Below, one piece after another: positions 40,108-47,742 of a stretch of 64,000 nt of DNA; position 1 is the stretch's first letter; every line of letters starts with the position of its first letter. A program made the translations under genes and the position numbers. This DNA is from Salinicoccus sp. YB14-2 (lineage in GTDB: Bacteria; Bacillota; Bacilli; Staphylococcales; Salinicoccaceae): assembly GCF_001265075.1 (NCBI RefSeq), contig NZ_LFKO01000002.1, positions 867,807-931,806 of the forward strand. Reading direction: 5' to 3'. The notes beneath the pieces are model-generated. The model saw only the letters and a program-made list of their open reading frames with translations, was not told where the DNA came from and searched no databases.

Positions 40108-40125
40108 GATTATCAATTGATAATC
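40108..40125. promoter_or_regulatory. Fur box
   Basis: Perfect 18-bp palindrome GATTATCAATTGATAATC between divergent iron genes; matches the core of the Fur consensus. It overlaps the -35 of the plus-strand promoter. Confidence 0.8.
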
Positions 40126-40145
40126 ATTCTCAATGTAGTTATAAT
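40117..40145 (+). promoter_or_regulatory. Promoter of the IruO-like reductase
   Basis: TTGATA at 40117-40122 and TATAAT at 40140-40145 with a 17-bp spacer; the Fur box covers its -35. Confidence 0.75.
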
Positions 40146-40189
40146 AAAACATGTTAAATGAAATTACAATCATAAAGGGGAAAATATAT

Positions 40190-41206
40190 ATGAAAACTTA
40201 TGATACGCTGATCATCGGCGGCGGCCCCGCCGGTCTCTACGCCGCTTTTTACGCCGGACTCAGAGGCATGTCCGTCAAATTGATAGAACACCATCAGACA
40301 CTCGGCGGCAAACTCGATATTTACAGAGAGAAATTCATCTGGGATATCGGCGGCATACCCGCAAACACTGGTGATAATATCGTCCGTCAGCTGATAGAAC
40401 AGGCGTATACATTCGGTCCTGATATTTCAACAGGCACGACATGCGAAGACATCACTAAAGTGGATGGACAGTTCATTGCCTCGACCACCAACGGCGAATT
40501 CAAGGCTAAATCCGTCATCATTGCGACAGGGCTCGGCATTTATTCTCCCGTCAAACTCAATATTTCAGGTGCAGAAAAATATGAAATGTCGAATCTTTAT
40601 TACACGGTAAAAGATTTGAAAACATTCAGGAGTAAAGATGTGCTGATCTCAGGCGGCGGCAATACCGCAGTCGATTGGGCACATGATTTAAGCGGTATCG
40701 CGAGTTCCATTACACTCGTCTGCCGTAAAAGTGAACTGAAAGGCCATGAAGCCATGGTCGACAAACTGGACAAGGACAATATCCGTGTCATCAAAGGCGC
40801 ATCTATCGATACCCTCATCCCAAATGATGATGAGGATAAAATCAGAAGCGTCCAGCTGTCAGATGGTACAGAAATTTTCACAGACGCCGTCGTCATCAAC
40901 CACGGCTTTGACGCCAACAGCGAATTCATCGGCAGACTTTCTGAACATATTCCGATGAACGACTATCAGATGATCGAGACCGTGAACACCGTTGAAACCG
41001 GCATCCCCGGCCTGTTCGCGTGCGGCGACCAGATCACTTACGACAACCGCGTCCACCTCATCGCCAGCTGCTTCCCCGAAGCCGCCATGGCCGCAAACTT
41101 TTCCAAAACTTACATTTCAGGCGGCGAAGCCCCGGATGAAGCCATCGTCTCCAGCCACAACGAAGTCTTCGCTCAGAAGAATAAAGAGATGATCGAGCAG
41201 ATATAA
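40190..41206 (+). CDS. FAD/NAD(P) oxidoreductase, IruO / ferredoxin-NADP reductase type
   Basis: 338 residues. FAD motif IIGGGPAGLYAAF, NAD(P) motif ISGGGNTAVDWA, and C-terminal FAD segment GLFACGDQ. It has no thioredoxin-reductase CxxC. In S. aureus the Fur-controlled homologue IruO releases iron from imported siderophores; the Fur box and the divergent siderophore importer support that role here. ATG 40190 follows AAAGGGG; the frame extends upstream through the promoter and is not the start. Confidence 0.85.
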   Translation: MKTYDTLIIGGGPAGLYAAFYAGLRGMSVKLIEHHQTLGGKLDIYREKFIWDIGGIPANTGDNIVRQLIEQAYTFGPDISTGTTCEDITKVDGQFIASTTNGEFKAKSVIIATGLGIYSPVKLNISGAEKYEMSNLYYTVKDLKTFRSKDVLISGGGNTAVDWAHDLSGIASSITLVCRKSELKGHEAMVDKLDKDNIRVIKGASIDTLIPNDDEDKIRSVQLSDGTEIFTDAVVINHGFDANSEFIGRLSEHIPMNDYQMIETVNTVETGIPGLFACGDQITYDNRVHLIASCFPEAAMAANFSKTYISGGEAPDEAIVSSHNEVFAQKNKEMIEQI

Positions 41207-41235
41207 ATCATTTCCGCCTATGGCTTGATTGCCGC

Positions 41236-41525
41236 AAGTGGCTTGGTTCGCTTCGAGTTATGGCAGAAAGCCTGGCCGGCTGCCATAAGTCGATCGAGTC
41301 ACTTCGAGTTATGGCAAAAAACCTGGCCAGCTGCCATAAGTCACCGATTTTATATCAAGTTATGGCAGAAAGCCTGGCCAACTGCCATAAGTCGATCGAG
41401 TCACTTCAAGTTATGGCAAAAAACCTGGCCGGCTGCCATAAGTCGATCGAGTCACTTCAAGTTATGGCAGAAAGCCTGTCCAACTGCCATAAGTCAGCGA
41501 TTTTATATCAAGTTATGGCAGCTAT
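41236..41525. repeat. Family C tandem hairpin repeats, 6 units of 51 bp
   Basis: AGTTATGGCA starts at 41256, 41307, 41358, 41409, 41460 and 41511, an exact 51-bp period. Each of the first five copies is followed by the inverted arm TGCCATAAGT about 25 bases on, leaving hairpins with 11-bp stems and GC-rich loops. Linkers alternate between two types (TCGATCGAGTCACTTC and an A/T-rich GATTTTATAT form). Located at the 3' ends of two convergent genes. Confidence 0.88.
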
Positions 41526-41550
41526 CAGCGCTCCTTTTTCGCATTAACCA

Positions 41551-41595
41551 CCAACGCCCCGTCCCATACTCCTGGACGGGGCATTATTTTCATTA
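41551..41595. terminator. Terminator between convergent genes
   Basis: CCCCGTCC/GGACGGGG stem with an eight-base loop and ATTATTTTC after it on the plus strand. Confidence 0.6.
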
Positions 41596-41607
41596 ACATA
41601 TATCCTT

Positions 41608-42624
41608 CTACTTCACCAGCACTGCATCCAGCACCCGCGATTCCAAAACTTCGTCAGGCCACTCGACATCCACCATGTCAAATGAAAATCCGGCATCTTC
41701 TGAAATATAGATCCCTAAATTATTCACGGCATAAAACACGCCGGGCTGCCCAGCATCCGTAAGCAGCGCAAATACCGCAGAGCCTTCAGCATCAGGCAGT
41801 CCAGCATCAATAAATTCCCAGGCATTGTCACCGGTACGACGCACCATCCGGGTATTCGCTCGCTCCGGCATATACGCTTCACGAGGACCTTGCGCAACTG
41901 AAGCAATCATCGTATCTGCATCACCGGGATTGGCAGCAACATCCACCATGTAAGTGTAATCGTCCAGACCGTCATTAAACTTCTGCCATGAGTCACCGCC
42001 GTCCGTACTCTCGGCAAACCCTTCGCCGGCCGCTTCATAAATCCGGCCGCGCACAAACGGGTGCGCCTTAATCGAATGGCTGTCATGATGAGACCCGGTT
42101 TTCCGGTCCTCCCACGTCGCTCCGCTGTCCAAACTCCGCATCACCCCACCGAGCTCGATCCCGACAAAAATCTTTTCCGTATCATGCAGATCCGGCTGAA
42201 TCGTCCGCACGTGATGCGTCTCAGGTCTCGGCGGAAAACTCCACTCCGGCTCTGAAGGCAGTTCCAAAAGCTCAGGACAGTCCGTCCACGTCATGCCGCC
42301 GTCTTCAGTCCGGTACAACATGCTCGGCTCCGTCCCTGCCCATATCACACTGAACTCACCAAGCTGTTCCGTCTTACTCACCGCAATGCTCATCACCCGC
42401 TTATTAAGCGCGTCTTCACCGAGCCGCTGCCAGGATTCGCCACCATCATCACTTCCATACAAACCATCATTGAAAGTCCCGGAAAAAAGCCTGTTCGAAA
42501 TCTCATCAAACGCAATGCTTCTGATATCCTCCGGCCCTTCAATCGTCTCGAGCGTCCAACGGCCTTCTTCTTCAGCCGCTTTATATATCTTATCTTTCGT
42601 CGCGAAATAGATTGACACCATCAT
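41608..42624 (-). CDS. BNR/Asp-box beta-propeller protein
   Basis: 338 residues with at least four Asp-box repeats: SDDGGESW, TEDGGMTW, SLDSGATW and STDGGDSW. These form sialidase/sortilin-like propellers, but there are no sialidase catalytic residues and no signal peptide, so a cytoplasmic binding or scaffold protein is more likely. ATG 42624 follows AGGAG by 5 bases; the upstream ATG at 42681 has no site. Confidence 0.75.
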   Translation of the reverse strand: MMVSIYFATKDKIYKAAEEEGRWTLETIEGPEDIRSIAFDEISNRLFSGTFNDGLYGSDDGGESWQRLGEDALNKRVMSIAVSKTEQLGEFSVIWAGTEPSMLYRTEDGGMTWTDCPELLELPSEPEWSFPPRPETHHVRTIQPDLHDTEKIFVGIELGGVMRSLDSGATWEDRKTGSHHDSHSIKAHPFVRGRIYEAAGEGFAESTDGGDSWQKFNDGLDDYTYMVDVAANPGDADTMIASVAQGPREAYMPERANTRMVRRTGDNAWEFIDAGLPDAEGSAVFALLTDAGQPGVFYAVNNLGIYISEDAGFSFDMVDVEWPDEVLESRVLDAVLVK

Positions 42625-42740
42625 TTCCACTCCTTTTTGAATCATATTAATATTCGTATACCCGCTCACATCATTCATCAAATAAAAACCGTCCCCATAT
42701 GAAACGACCCCGCACTATAAGCCTGACATCGCTCTCTGAT

Positions 42741-42772
42741 TAAAAAAACACAGCTTTCCAGGCCGTGCTTTA
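42741..42772 (-). terminator. Terminator of the toxin-antitoxin operon
   Basis: CACGGC/GCTGTG stem followed by TTTTTTTA on the minus strand. Confidence 0.65.
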
Positions 42773-42801
42773 CTCTTCATATTAAAATATTAACTGTGAA
42801 A

Positions 42802-43809
42802 TCATTTTAAAATCTCAGCATATTCATAAGATATTAGATCATTTAATTCAGCTTGTTTATATCCTTCTTCCTCGTGAGAATGATCAGAAATATTTTGTGC
42901 ATTAGTATACTTAAAATCTGTGACAACTGAATGAATTATATTCAGTTCGTCTTTATCAAACGCGTCCATATTCAATTCAATTAAGGGTACGATATACTCT
43001 CCTTCATAAGAATCAAAAGGAACAATATCTATCGCTTCTTTTTCTAAAAGTGAATCAAGCATTAAGAAATGGTGGTTCGGTACGGGACCATAAGGTAACT
43101 TCTTATAAGATAAGCCAGTAACAGACAGCCCCGTCTCTTTAAAATGACGAAAATCAGTGTAAAATAACAATTTCATAAGTTTTGTTTTAGAAAGCATTCC
43201 AATGTTTTTTGAAAAATAAATGATGAGGTTCATGAGTTTATCAAAGTTAAATTTAATATAACCGTTATATATAGGATCAGTTTCTATTTGGGTTTTCTTT
43301 AAATATAATTGAATGGTTTCCTCTATGATACTTTGTGCATCTTCATGATCTAATCTTTCTTCCATTCTCTGTTTATCCAGTCTTTTTAATTTATTGGCGT
43401 TAATCTCATATAAATCTTTTACAAATCCATGATTATCTCTCATATTTTTTAAAAGTGTATGATGAGATTTCGTTGGAACAGCGCCTGTTTCATATCTTGC
43501 AATTGAAGCACTGCCAACACCTAGTAAGGAAGCAAACCCTCTTTGGGATAAACCATATTTTTCTCTTGTCTCTTTTATCTCCATTGGATTTAAATAGTCA
43601 TTTTCCCAGCGAAATTTTTCAAAAGCCATTTCTATATTTTTAGAGTCCAGTACCTCATCGTAAATATCATGATGATGATGTTCACATACTCTGACTTGAC
43701 TGTTGATTGTAATATCTTCACCGCGGACATTAAATGTTTCTTCTCTGTCTTCTATATACGTAGACACATCATCTTTACAGTCCTCGCAATAAAATATCTC
43801 ATTGTTCAT
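42802..43809 (-). CDS. MqsA-like antitoxin fused to a Panacea/SocA (DUF4065) domain
   Basis: 335 residues in three parts: an N-terminal zinc module with CEDC near residue 8-11 and CEHHHHD near 42; a helix-turn-helix near 78-115 (REKYGLSQRGFASLLGVGSASIARYETG, MqsA-like); and a C-terminal Panacea/SocA domain (about 190-330) with LMKLLFYTDF and SYKKLPYGPVPN. Panacea domains neutralise unrelated toxins. It follows the MqsR-like gene, the toxin-first order of mqsRA, and probably represses the operon through the HTH. Confidence 0.8.
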   Translation of the reverse strand: MNNEIFYCEDCKDDVSTYIEDREETFNVRGEDITINSQVRVCEHHHHDIYDEVLDSKNIEMAFEKFRWENDYLNPMEIKETREKYGLSQRGFASLLGVGSASIARYETGAVPTKSHHTLLKNMRDNHGFVKDLYEINANKLKRLDKQRMEERLDHEDAQSIIEETIQLYLKKTQIETDPIYNGYIKFNFDKLMNLIIYFSKNIGMLSKTKLMKLLFYTDFRHFKETGLSVTGLSYKKLPYGPVPNHHFLMLDSLLEKEAIDIVPFDSYEGEYIVPLIELNMDAFDKDELNIIHSVVTDFKYTNAQNISDHSHEEEGYKQAELNDLISYEYAEILK

Positions 43810-43854
43810 ACTTTTCCCTCCTGAGGAATGATTGAGATTCGCTTGATTAATTAG

Positions 43855-44199
43855 TCACCAATTTCTGTACGGCAGTGTGAACGGACCAGTGGAAGATTTA
43901 AATGATATACATTTACAAATCTCATCCTCAATTTTTAATTTTATATAAGCTGTATCTCCATCGATTGGTTTGCCGAACTCCCATACTTCTGTACCATCAC
44001 CTCTGTGATCAGGAGATGGACCGCGATCGTAGTGGACATATTTCAAAGTGAGTACCTCATATGTAGCCTGCTCCAATGTTAATCCGATGGAAGTAAAATC
44101 ATACTTTCTATTAACGAATATAAATTTTTCAGGTTGGGTCATTCTTCTTCTGAATTCCTTTAAAAACTCATTAACGTCTTCTTTAGATGCATGACTCAT
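43855..44199 (-). CDS. MqsR-like RNase toxin
   Basis: 114 residues. The C-terminal half has the MqsR pattern: EVWEFGKPIDGDTAYIKLKIE then CISFK, matching the WQDVY...GQVYLK...VSFKEK part of E. coli MqsR, an mRNA interferase cutting at GCU. Sits 45 bases before the antitoxin in the same direction. The similarity is judged by eye; another RelE-fold toxin is possible. Confidence 0.65.
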   Translation of the reverse strand: MSHASKEDVNEFLKEFRRRMTQPEKFIFVNRKYDFTSIGLTLEQATYEVLTLKYVHYDRGPSPDHRGDGTEVWEFGKPIDGDTAYIKLKIEDEICKCISFKSSTGPFTLPYRNW

Positions 44200-44284
44200 C
44201 TCATCACCACTTGTTAGTTAGTAGTAATATTATACTCTATACTATCAATAAATGCAATCAATTGATATCATAAAATATTCCATT

Positions 44285-44315
44285 AAAAAAACACTGCCCT
44301 CCCCGGGCTGTGTTC
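44285..44315 (-). terminator. P450 gene terminator
   Basis: ACACAGCCC pairs with GGGCAGTGT, followed by TTTTTTT on the minus strand. Confidence 0.75.
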
Positions 44316-44345
44316 AAATCTTATATCAGGTTTCTACTGCGCCTA

Positions 44346-45596
44346 TCATTTCAGCATGAAGTTCTCTATCCGAATCTTATCATTCGGCACGGCGGGGATA
44401 TCATTGAACTCGAACCCGAAGTCCTGCGGCGGGAATTCGAACGTGAGATCATTGACCAGAAAGTTCAAAGTTTCCCGGATCATCACAATGGTTATGAACT
44501 CGCCCGCACATCTGTGGCCGAAATCATAACTGCCGCCGCCCTGCGGCACAAAGTTGAATGGCGTCTGCTGCCATCCGTCAAAGCGTTCGGGCATGAACAC
44601 CTCCGGGTCCACCCAATCATCAGGGTGTCTGTTCGTACCATATAAATCCAATAAAGTCAGCGTACCTTCCTTAAACGTATATCCTTCCCACTCGAAATCC
44701 ATATCGACTCTCGCAACAGCAAATGGAAAGAATGGATAATAACGCCGTACTTCCTGGATGAACCACTCCATCTGCTCTGAATCCGCATCTTTCAGCTTCC
44801 TCGCTTCCGCTTGGTGCTCATTCAACGCAAGGCCGATCATCGCAACCCATACACTGTTCGCATTCATCGGACGGACCAGATTGAGCAGCTCCACCGTCAC
44901 AATATCCTCATCCAGCAGCTCACCGGCAAGATCCCTGTGCCAGGCAAACTGATATAATGCACGGCCGGAATCCGCTTCAATCTTCCCCGCACGCACATCT
45001 TTCACTATGCCGCCAATCCAGTCCTCAGCCTTCGACCGCGACCGTCTGCCGCGCCAGTGCTGTAAACCAAGTGCCGCCGGTGATTCGTACAAGTCGGAAA
45101 TCTCAGCCGCACGCGCTTCAACATCCTCACCTAAAAGACTCACACCTGCCCATTCACACGCAACATTGAGGAATACAATCTTCGCCGCCTCATACAGCTC
45201 AACCGGCTCATCCGGGTCACGTTTTTCAAAATACTCTTTCCAGTATTTCTTTGTCATATTGCCGATCTCCGTCATTTCATCCGGTCCCATCAGCCCCATG
45301 AACATCGCCTTCCGGTGCCTATGCGCCTCACCGTCCAGACCCTGCACGCCGCCTTCACCGAACAGCGTCTTCTCTACACGCTTTGGCGCCGCATCACTCC
45401 GTCTGAAACGCGTATGGTCGTAAAACAGTTCAGCCGCCCTGCTTCCGGTGAGACAAATCGTCTTCTCACCCAAAATGCGCGTTTCGAACACATCGGACCC
45501 GAGCGCTTTATTCCGGCTCATCACAAAATCATAACCCTCTTTCAGCACATTCAGCGTCTGATCGAACCCCTTATCTTCCGGCATATTAGAATTCAT
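44346..45596 (-). CDS. Cytochrome P450 peroxygenase, CYP152 family
   Basis: 416 residues. Fatty-acid-dependent P450 using hydrogen peroxide. Haem Cys in GHRCAGE (about residue 363), substrate-carboxylate Arg-Pro in NLVRPMNANS. Residue 85 is Gln, as in Bacillus P450 BS-beta, whereas the alkene-forming OleT of Jeotgalicoccus has His there. That predicts hydroxylation over decarboxylation. Start ATG 45596 follows GGGAG. Monocistronic. Confidence 0.88.
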   Translation of the reverse strand: MNSNMPEDKGFDQTLNVLKEGYDFVMSRNKALGSDVFETRILGEKTICLTGSRAAELFYDHTRFRRSDAAPKRVEKTLFGEGGVQGLDGEAHRHRKAMFMGLMGPDEMTEIGNMTKKYWKEYFEKRDPDEPVELYEAAKIVFLNVACEWAGVSLLGEDVEARAAEISDLYESPAALGLQHWRGRRSRSKAEDWIGGIVKDVRAGKIEADSGRALYQFAWHRDLAGELLDEDIVTVELLNLVRPMNANSVWVAMIGLALNEHQAEARKLKDADSEQMEWFIQEVRRYYPFFPFAVARVDMDFEWEGYTFKEGTLTLLDLYGTNRHPDDWVDPEVFMPERFDGWQQTPFNFVPQGGGSYDFGHRCAGEFITIVMIRETLNFLVNDLTFEFPPQDFGFEFNDIPAVPNDKIRIENFMLK

Positions 45597-45674
45597 TCGA
45601 ACACTCCCTAAATTTATGTATTACCCCTCTCTACCCTAAACTACAGGTGATATGCATATATAATTGAAGGAAAT

Positions 45675-45712
45675 AAAACCGGTCCTTTTTGTTGGGGATC
45701 GGTAATGTTTTT
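45675..45712 (-). terminator. Terminator downstream of the truncated SDR
   Basis: ACCGATCC and GGACCGGT pair with one mismatch, followed by TTTTATTT on the minus strand; separates the SDR remnant from P450. Confidence 0.5.
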
Positions 45713-45728
45713 ACTTTCTTTTATATTG

Positions 45729-45828
45729 CTTCGTTTGTCAAAATAAGCTAGACAATTTGCCTACATCCATGTAACTCATAAATACTTCCAACGGAGTTTG
45801 ATAATCCAGTGACTTTCTCGGGATATGA
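45729..45828 (-). mobile_element. Right-end remnant of an IS30-family element
   Basis: About 100 bp. The minus strand encodes the last residues of an IS30-type transposase (PRKSLDYQTPLEVFMSYM), then a terminal repeat containing AATAAGCTAGACA. The outer 62 bp (45729-45790) are identical to 46832-46893 and 49090-49151. The element end replaces the C-terminus of the SDR gene. Confidence 0.75.
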
Positions 45829-46530
45829 TTCCGCCCCTGTGATATATGAGGATTCATCTGACGCGAAATAAAGAGCCGCATTTGTGATGTCCTCAGGTTT
45901 GCCCAGGCGCTGCAGCGGTGTATCCTGGACGAGCTGTTCGACAAGTGCCTTTGATTCATCGAGTGCTGCTGTCATCGGCGTTTCGATGATGCCGGTGAAC
46001 AGTGCATTGACACGCACGCCGCTTTTTCCGAACTGGGTGGCTGTGGCTTTCGACAGCGCACGGACTGCGCCTTTTGCAGCGGAGTAGTGATTGAACCTCT
46101 GTCCGATCTGAGCAGTATATGAGGAGATGTTGATGATGGAACCCCGGCCTGTTTCCGCCATATAGGGAGCAACATGCCTGATGCCTGCGAACGAGCCGAA
46201 ACTGTTGATGGACATCATCAGCTGCCAGTAGTCTGAAGTGATATCTTTGAAAGATTTTTCTGAGGAGATGCTGGCATTGTTGACGAGAATATCTATTTTT
46301 CCAAAACGCCCGATGACATCTTTCGCCAGTTGTTCCCATGCTTCATCCGAGGATACATCGAGTTTCATGCCCGTCACGTTTTCCTTTTGATCCGCCTGGT
46401 TAAGTGCGTCTTCATTGATGTCCGCGGCGATGACCGTTGCACCTTCCAGTGCGAACAGATCCACCATTTTTTCGCCGATACCCGAAGCACCGCCTGTGAT
46501 GATTGTCACCTTGTTTTCGAGTCTTTTCAT
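45748..46530 (-). pseudogene. Short-chain dehydrogenase truncated by an IS30 end
   Basis: The open frame is 260 residues. The real SDR runs to about residue 235: cofactor motif TGGASGIGEKM at 13-23, NNASISS, catalytic Ser (INISSYTAQ) and Tyr/Lys in HYSAAKGAVRALSKA, ending in DESSYITGAE. There the normal FxxDGG C-terminus is replaced by 26 residues translated from IS sequence. The missing tail forms part of the tetramer interface in the family, so the product is probably inactive. AGGAGG before ATG 46530. Confidence 0.8.
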
Positions 46531-46541
46531 TCTTGTTCCTC

Positions 46542-46595
46542 CTAATACATTTTTATGCTTCCGCCGTCGACCACGATGGCCTGCGTGGTAAGATG
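46542..46595 (-). pseudogene. C-terminal remnant of a second SDR
   Basis: Minus strand reads TTQAIVVDGGSIKMY then stop, an SDR ending (VVDGG). It ends 12 bases before the AGGAGG-ATG of the truncated SDR, so the two were once an operon. The body of the gene is gone. Confidence 0.6.
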
Positions 46596-46742
46596 TTTAG
46601 TTCTAAGTAAAATATATGGAGATAGATCGGACCATATAATTTGGATTGCTTTTCTAAATAATAGATATAGTAAAATTAACAATATTTGGTATACTCAAAC
46701 ATAATTACATAAGTTACTAATTTTTATCTAGGGGGTTATATT

Positions 46743-46877
46743 ATGAAAGAGAAGTTGGATGTTTTAACCCGTTTCTGGAACAGCAGGTGGGGGGAAAGTA
46801 TCGGTTATCGGTTCAGGTGTGTTTTTAATAACTTCGTTTGTCAAAATAAGCTAGACAATTTGCCTACATCCATGTAA
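46743..46877 (+). pseudogene. Start of an unidentified gene cut off by an IS30 end
   Basis: AGGGGG precedes ATG 46743. The first 28-29 codons (MKEKLDVLTRFWNSRWGE) look native; from 46832 the frame runs into the 62-bp IS end and stops at 46877. The N-terminal sequence is not recognised. Confidence 0.5.
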
Positions 46878-46893
46878 CTCATAAATACTTCCA
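46832..46893 (-). mobile_element. Solo 62-bp IS30-family right end (copy 2)
   Basis: 62/62 identical to the outer end at 45729-45790 and to 49090-49151. It has no transposase coding beyond the last few codons. Confidence 0.75.
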
Positions 46894-47386
46894 CTCACTC
46901 ATGAAAATAACTGCTTATATACTTTAGTAAATATTGTTGTAGGGTCTGATCATTATTTTTGGCAACTGAGCTTAACACCATAAACTAAGAAAGAGAGGAA
47001 CGAATCGAGAAATGGAGTTATAATCATGATTACTTGTATTAATACTTGCTTATTGCCGGATCTTAAAATCCTCATATTCTCTTTTCTCCCTCACTGATTT
47101 TTATAGGGAACTCTCTAAAGGGATTTCTCTGAGGCATGCTTCATCATTGTTTGATTTCAATATCCCTAGATATCGTAATATACGAAAACCTCTGTAATAT
47201 AAAGGGTTATAACTTTCTGCGTTCCATTGATTATAGTGGGACGTATAGAGAATGGCACTGACTGGAACAGTTTCTGTCATCCTGTGGTAAAAAATGTAGC
47301 GGAGAAGTTATGTTTTATTATTCATGATTACAACGATGAACTGGAAAAAATATTTATCACGAAAAAGCAGATCGGATGGGTAAGTG
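46894..47386. other. Gene-free decayed stretch
   Basis: No frame with a ribosome site or recognisable domain. A 63-residue open frame (47227-47418) overlaps the SDR remnant that follows and its C-terminal GWVSEQ may be part of the same decayed gene; not called. Confidence 0.5.
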
Positions 47387-47485
47387 AGCAATTTAGTACT
47401 ATACCTTGCAGCGTATGAATCAAGTTACTCCACTGTGTCAGAATTTGTGATTGATGGAGACTGCGAGCACAGTAAAGAATTATAA
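47387..47485 (+). pseudogene. C-terminal SDR remnant (third)
   Basis: Plus strand, 32 codons reading NLVLYLAAYESSY then SEFVIDGD, a decayed version of the SDR ending NLVLYLASDESSY...SEFVIDGG. In-frame stop just upstream. Confidence 0.55.
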
Positions 47486-47550
47486 ATGATAAACAATACA
47501 TTTAAACAGCATTCATCAGCTTAATTCCCGATGAGTGTTGTTTAATTTTG

Positions 47551-47620
47551 CTATATATCCTCTTGTGCTGAGAACCCGACCTCAATCACAAATTCTGCGT
47601 CTGTAATAGACTACCGTAAC
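47551..47620 (-). pseudogene. C-terminal SDR remnant (fourth), inverted
   Basis: Minus strand reads SITDAEFVIEVGFSAQ then stop, a decayed SYITGAEFVIDGGxSAQ ending. A 16-bp segment is a perfect inverted copy of one in the remnant at 47387-47485. Confidence 0.55.
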
Positions 47621-47742
47621 AGACTTGAAAAGAGTGCTGTTCCTGTCATGCTTAAATTTTTTCAGGTATTGAAATCGTGTGGTCTGAAAAATGCCAGTAG
47701 TTTTGCAACACCTAAGTCTCTCTCATGTTATAATTCAGGATC

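Noticed and set aside
41225..41596. Open frames of 95-123 residues with a 17-residue repeat
   Set aside because: They exist only because the 51-bp period is a multiple of three; no ribosome site or signal. Treated as structural repeat.
42640..42662. GGGTAT-like sequence upstream of the BNR-repeat gene as a sigma-B promoter
   Set aside because: No GTTT-type -35 at 13-16 bp; the only candidate is 22 bp away.
47227..47418. 63-residue frame in the decayed region
   Set aside because: No ribosome site, and its 3' part overlaps an SDR remnant in another frame; likely chance.
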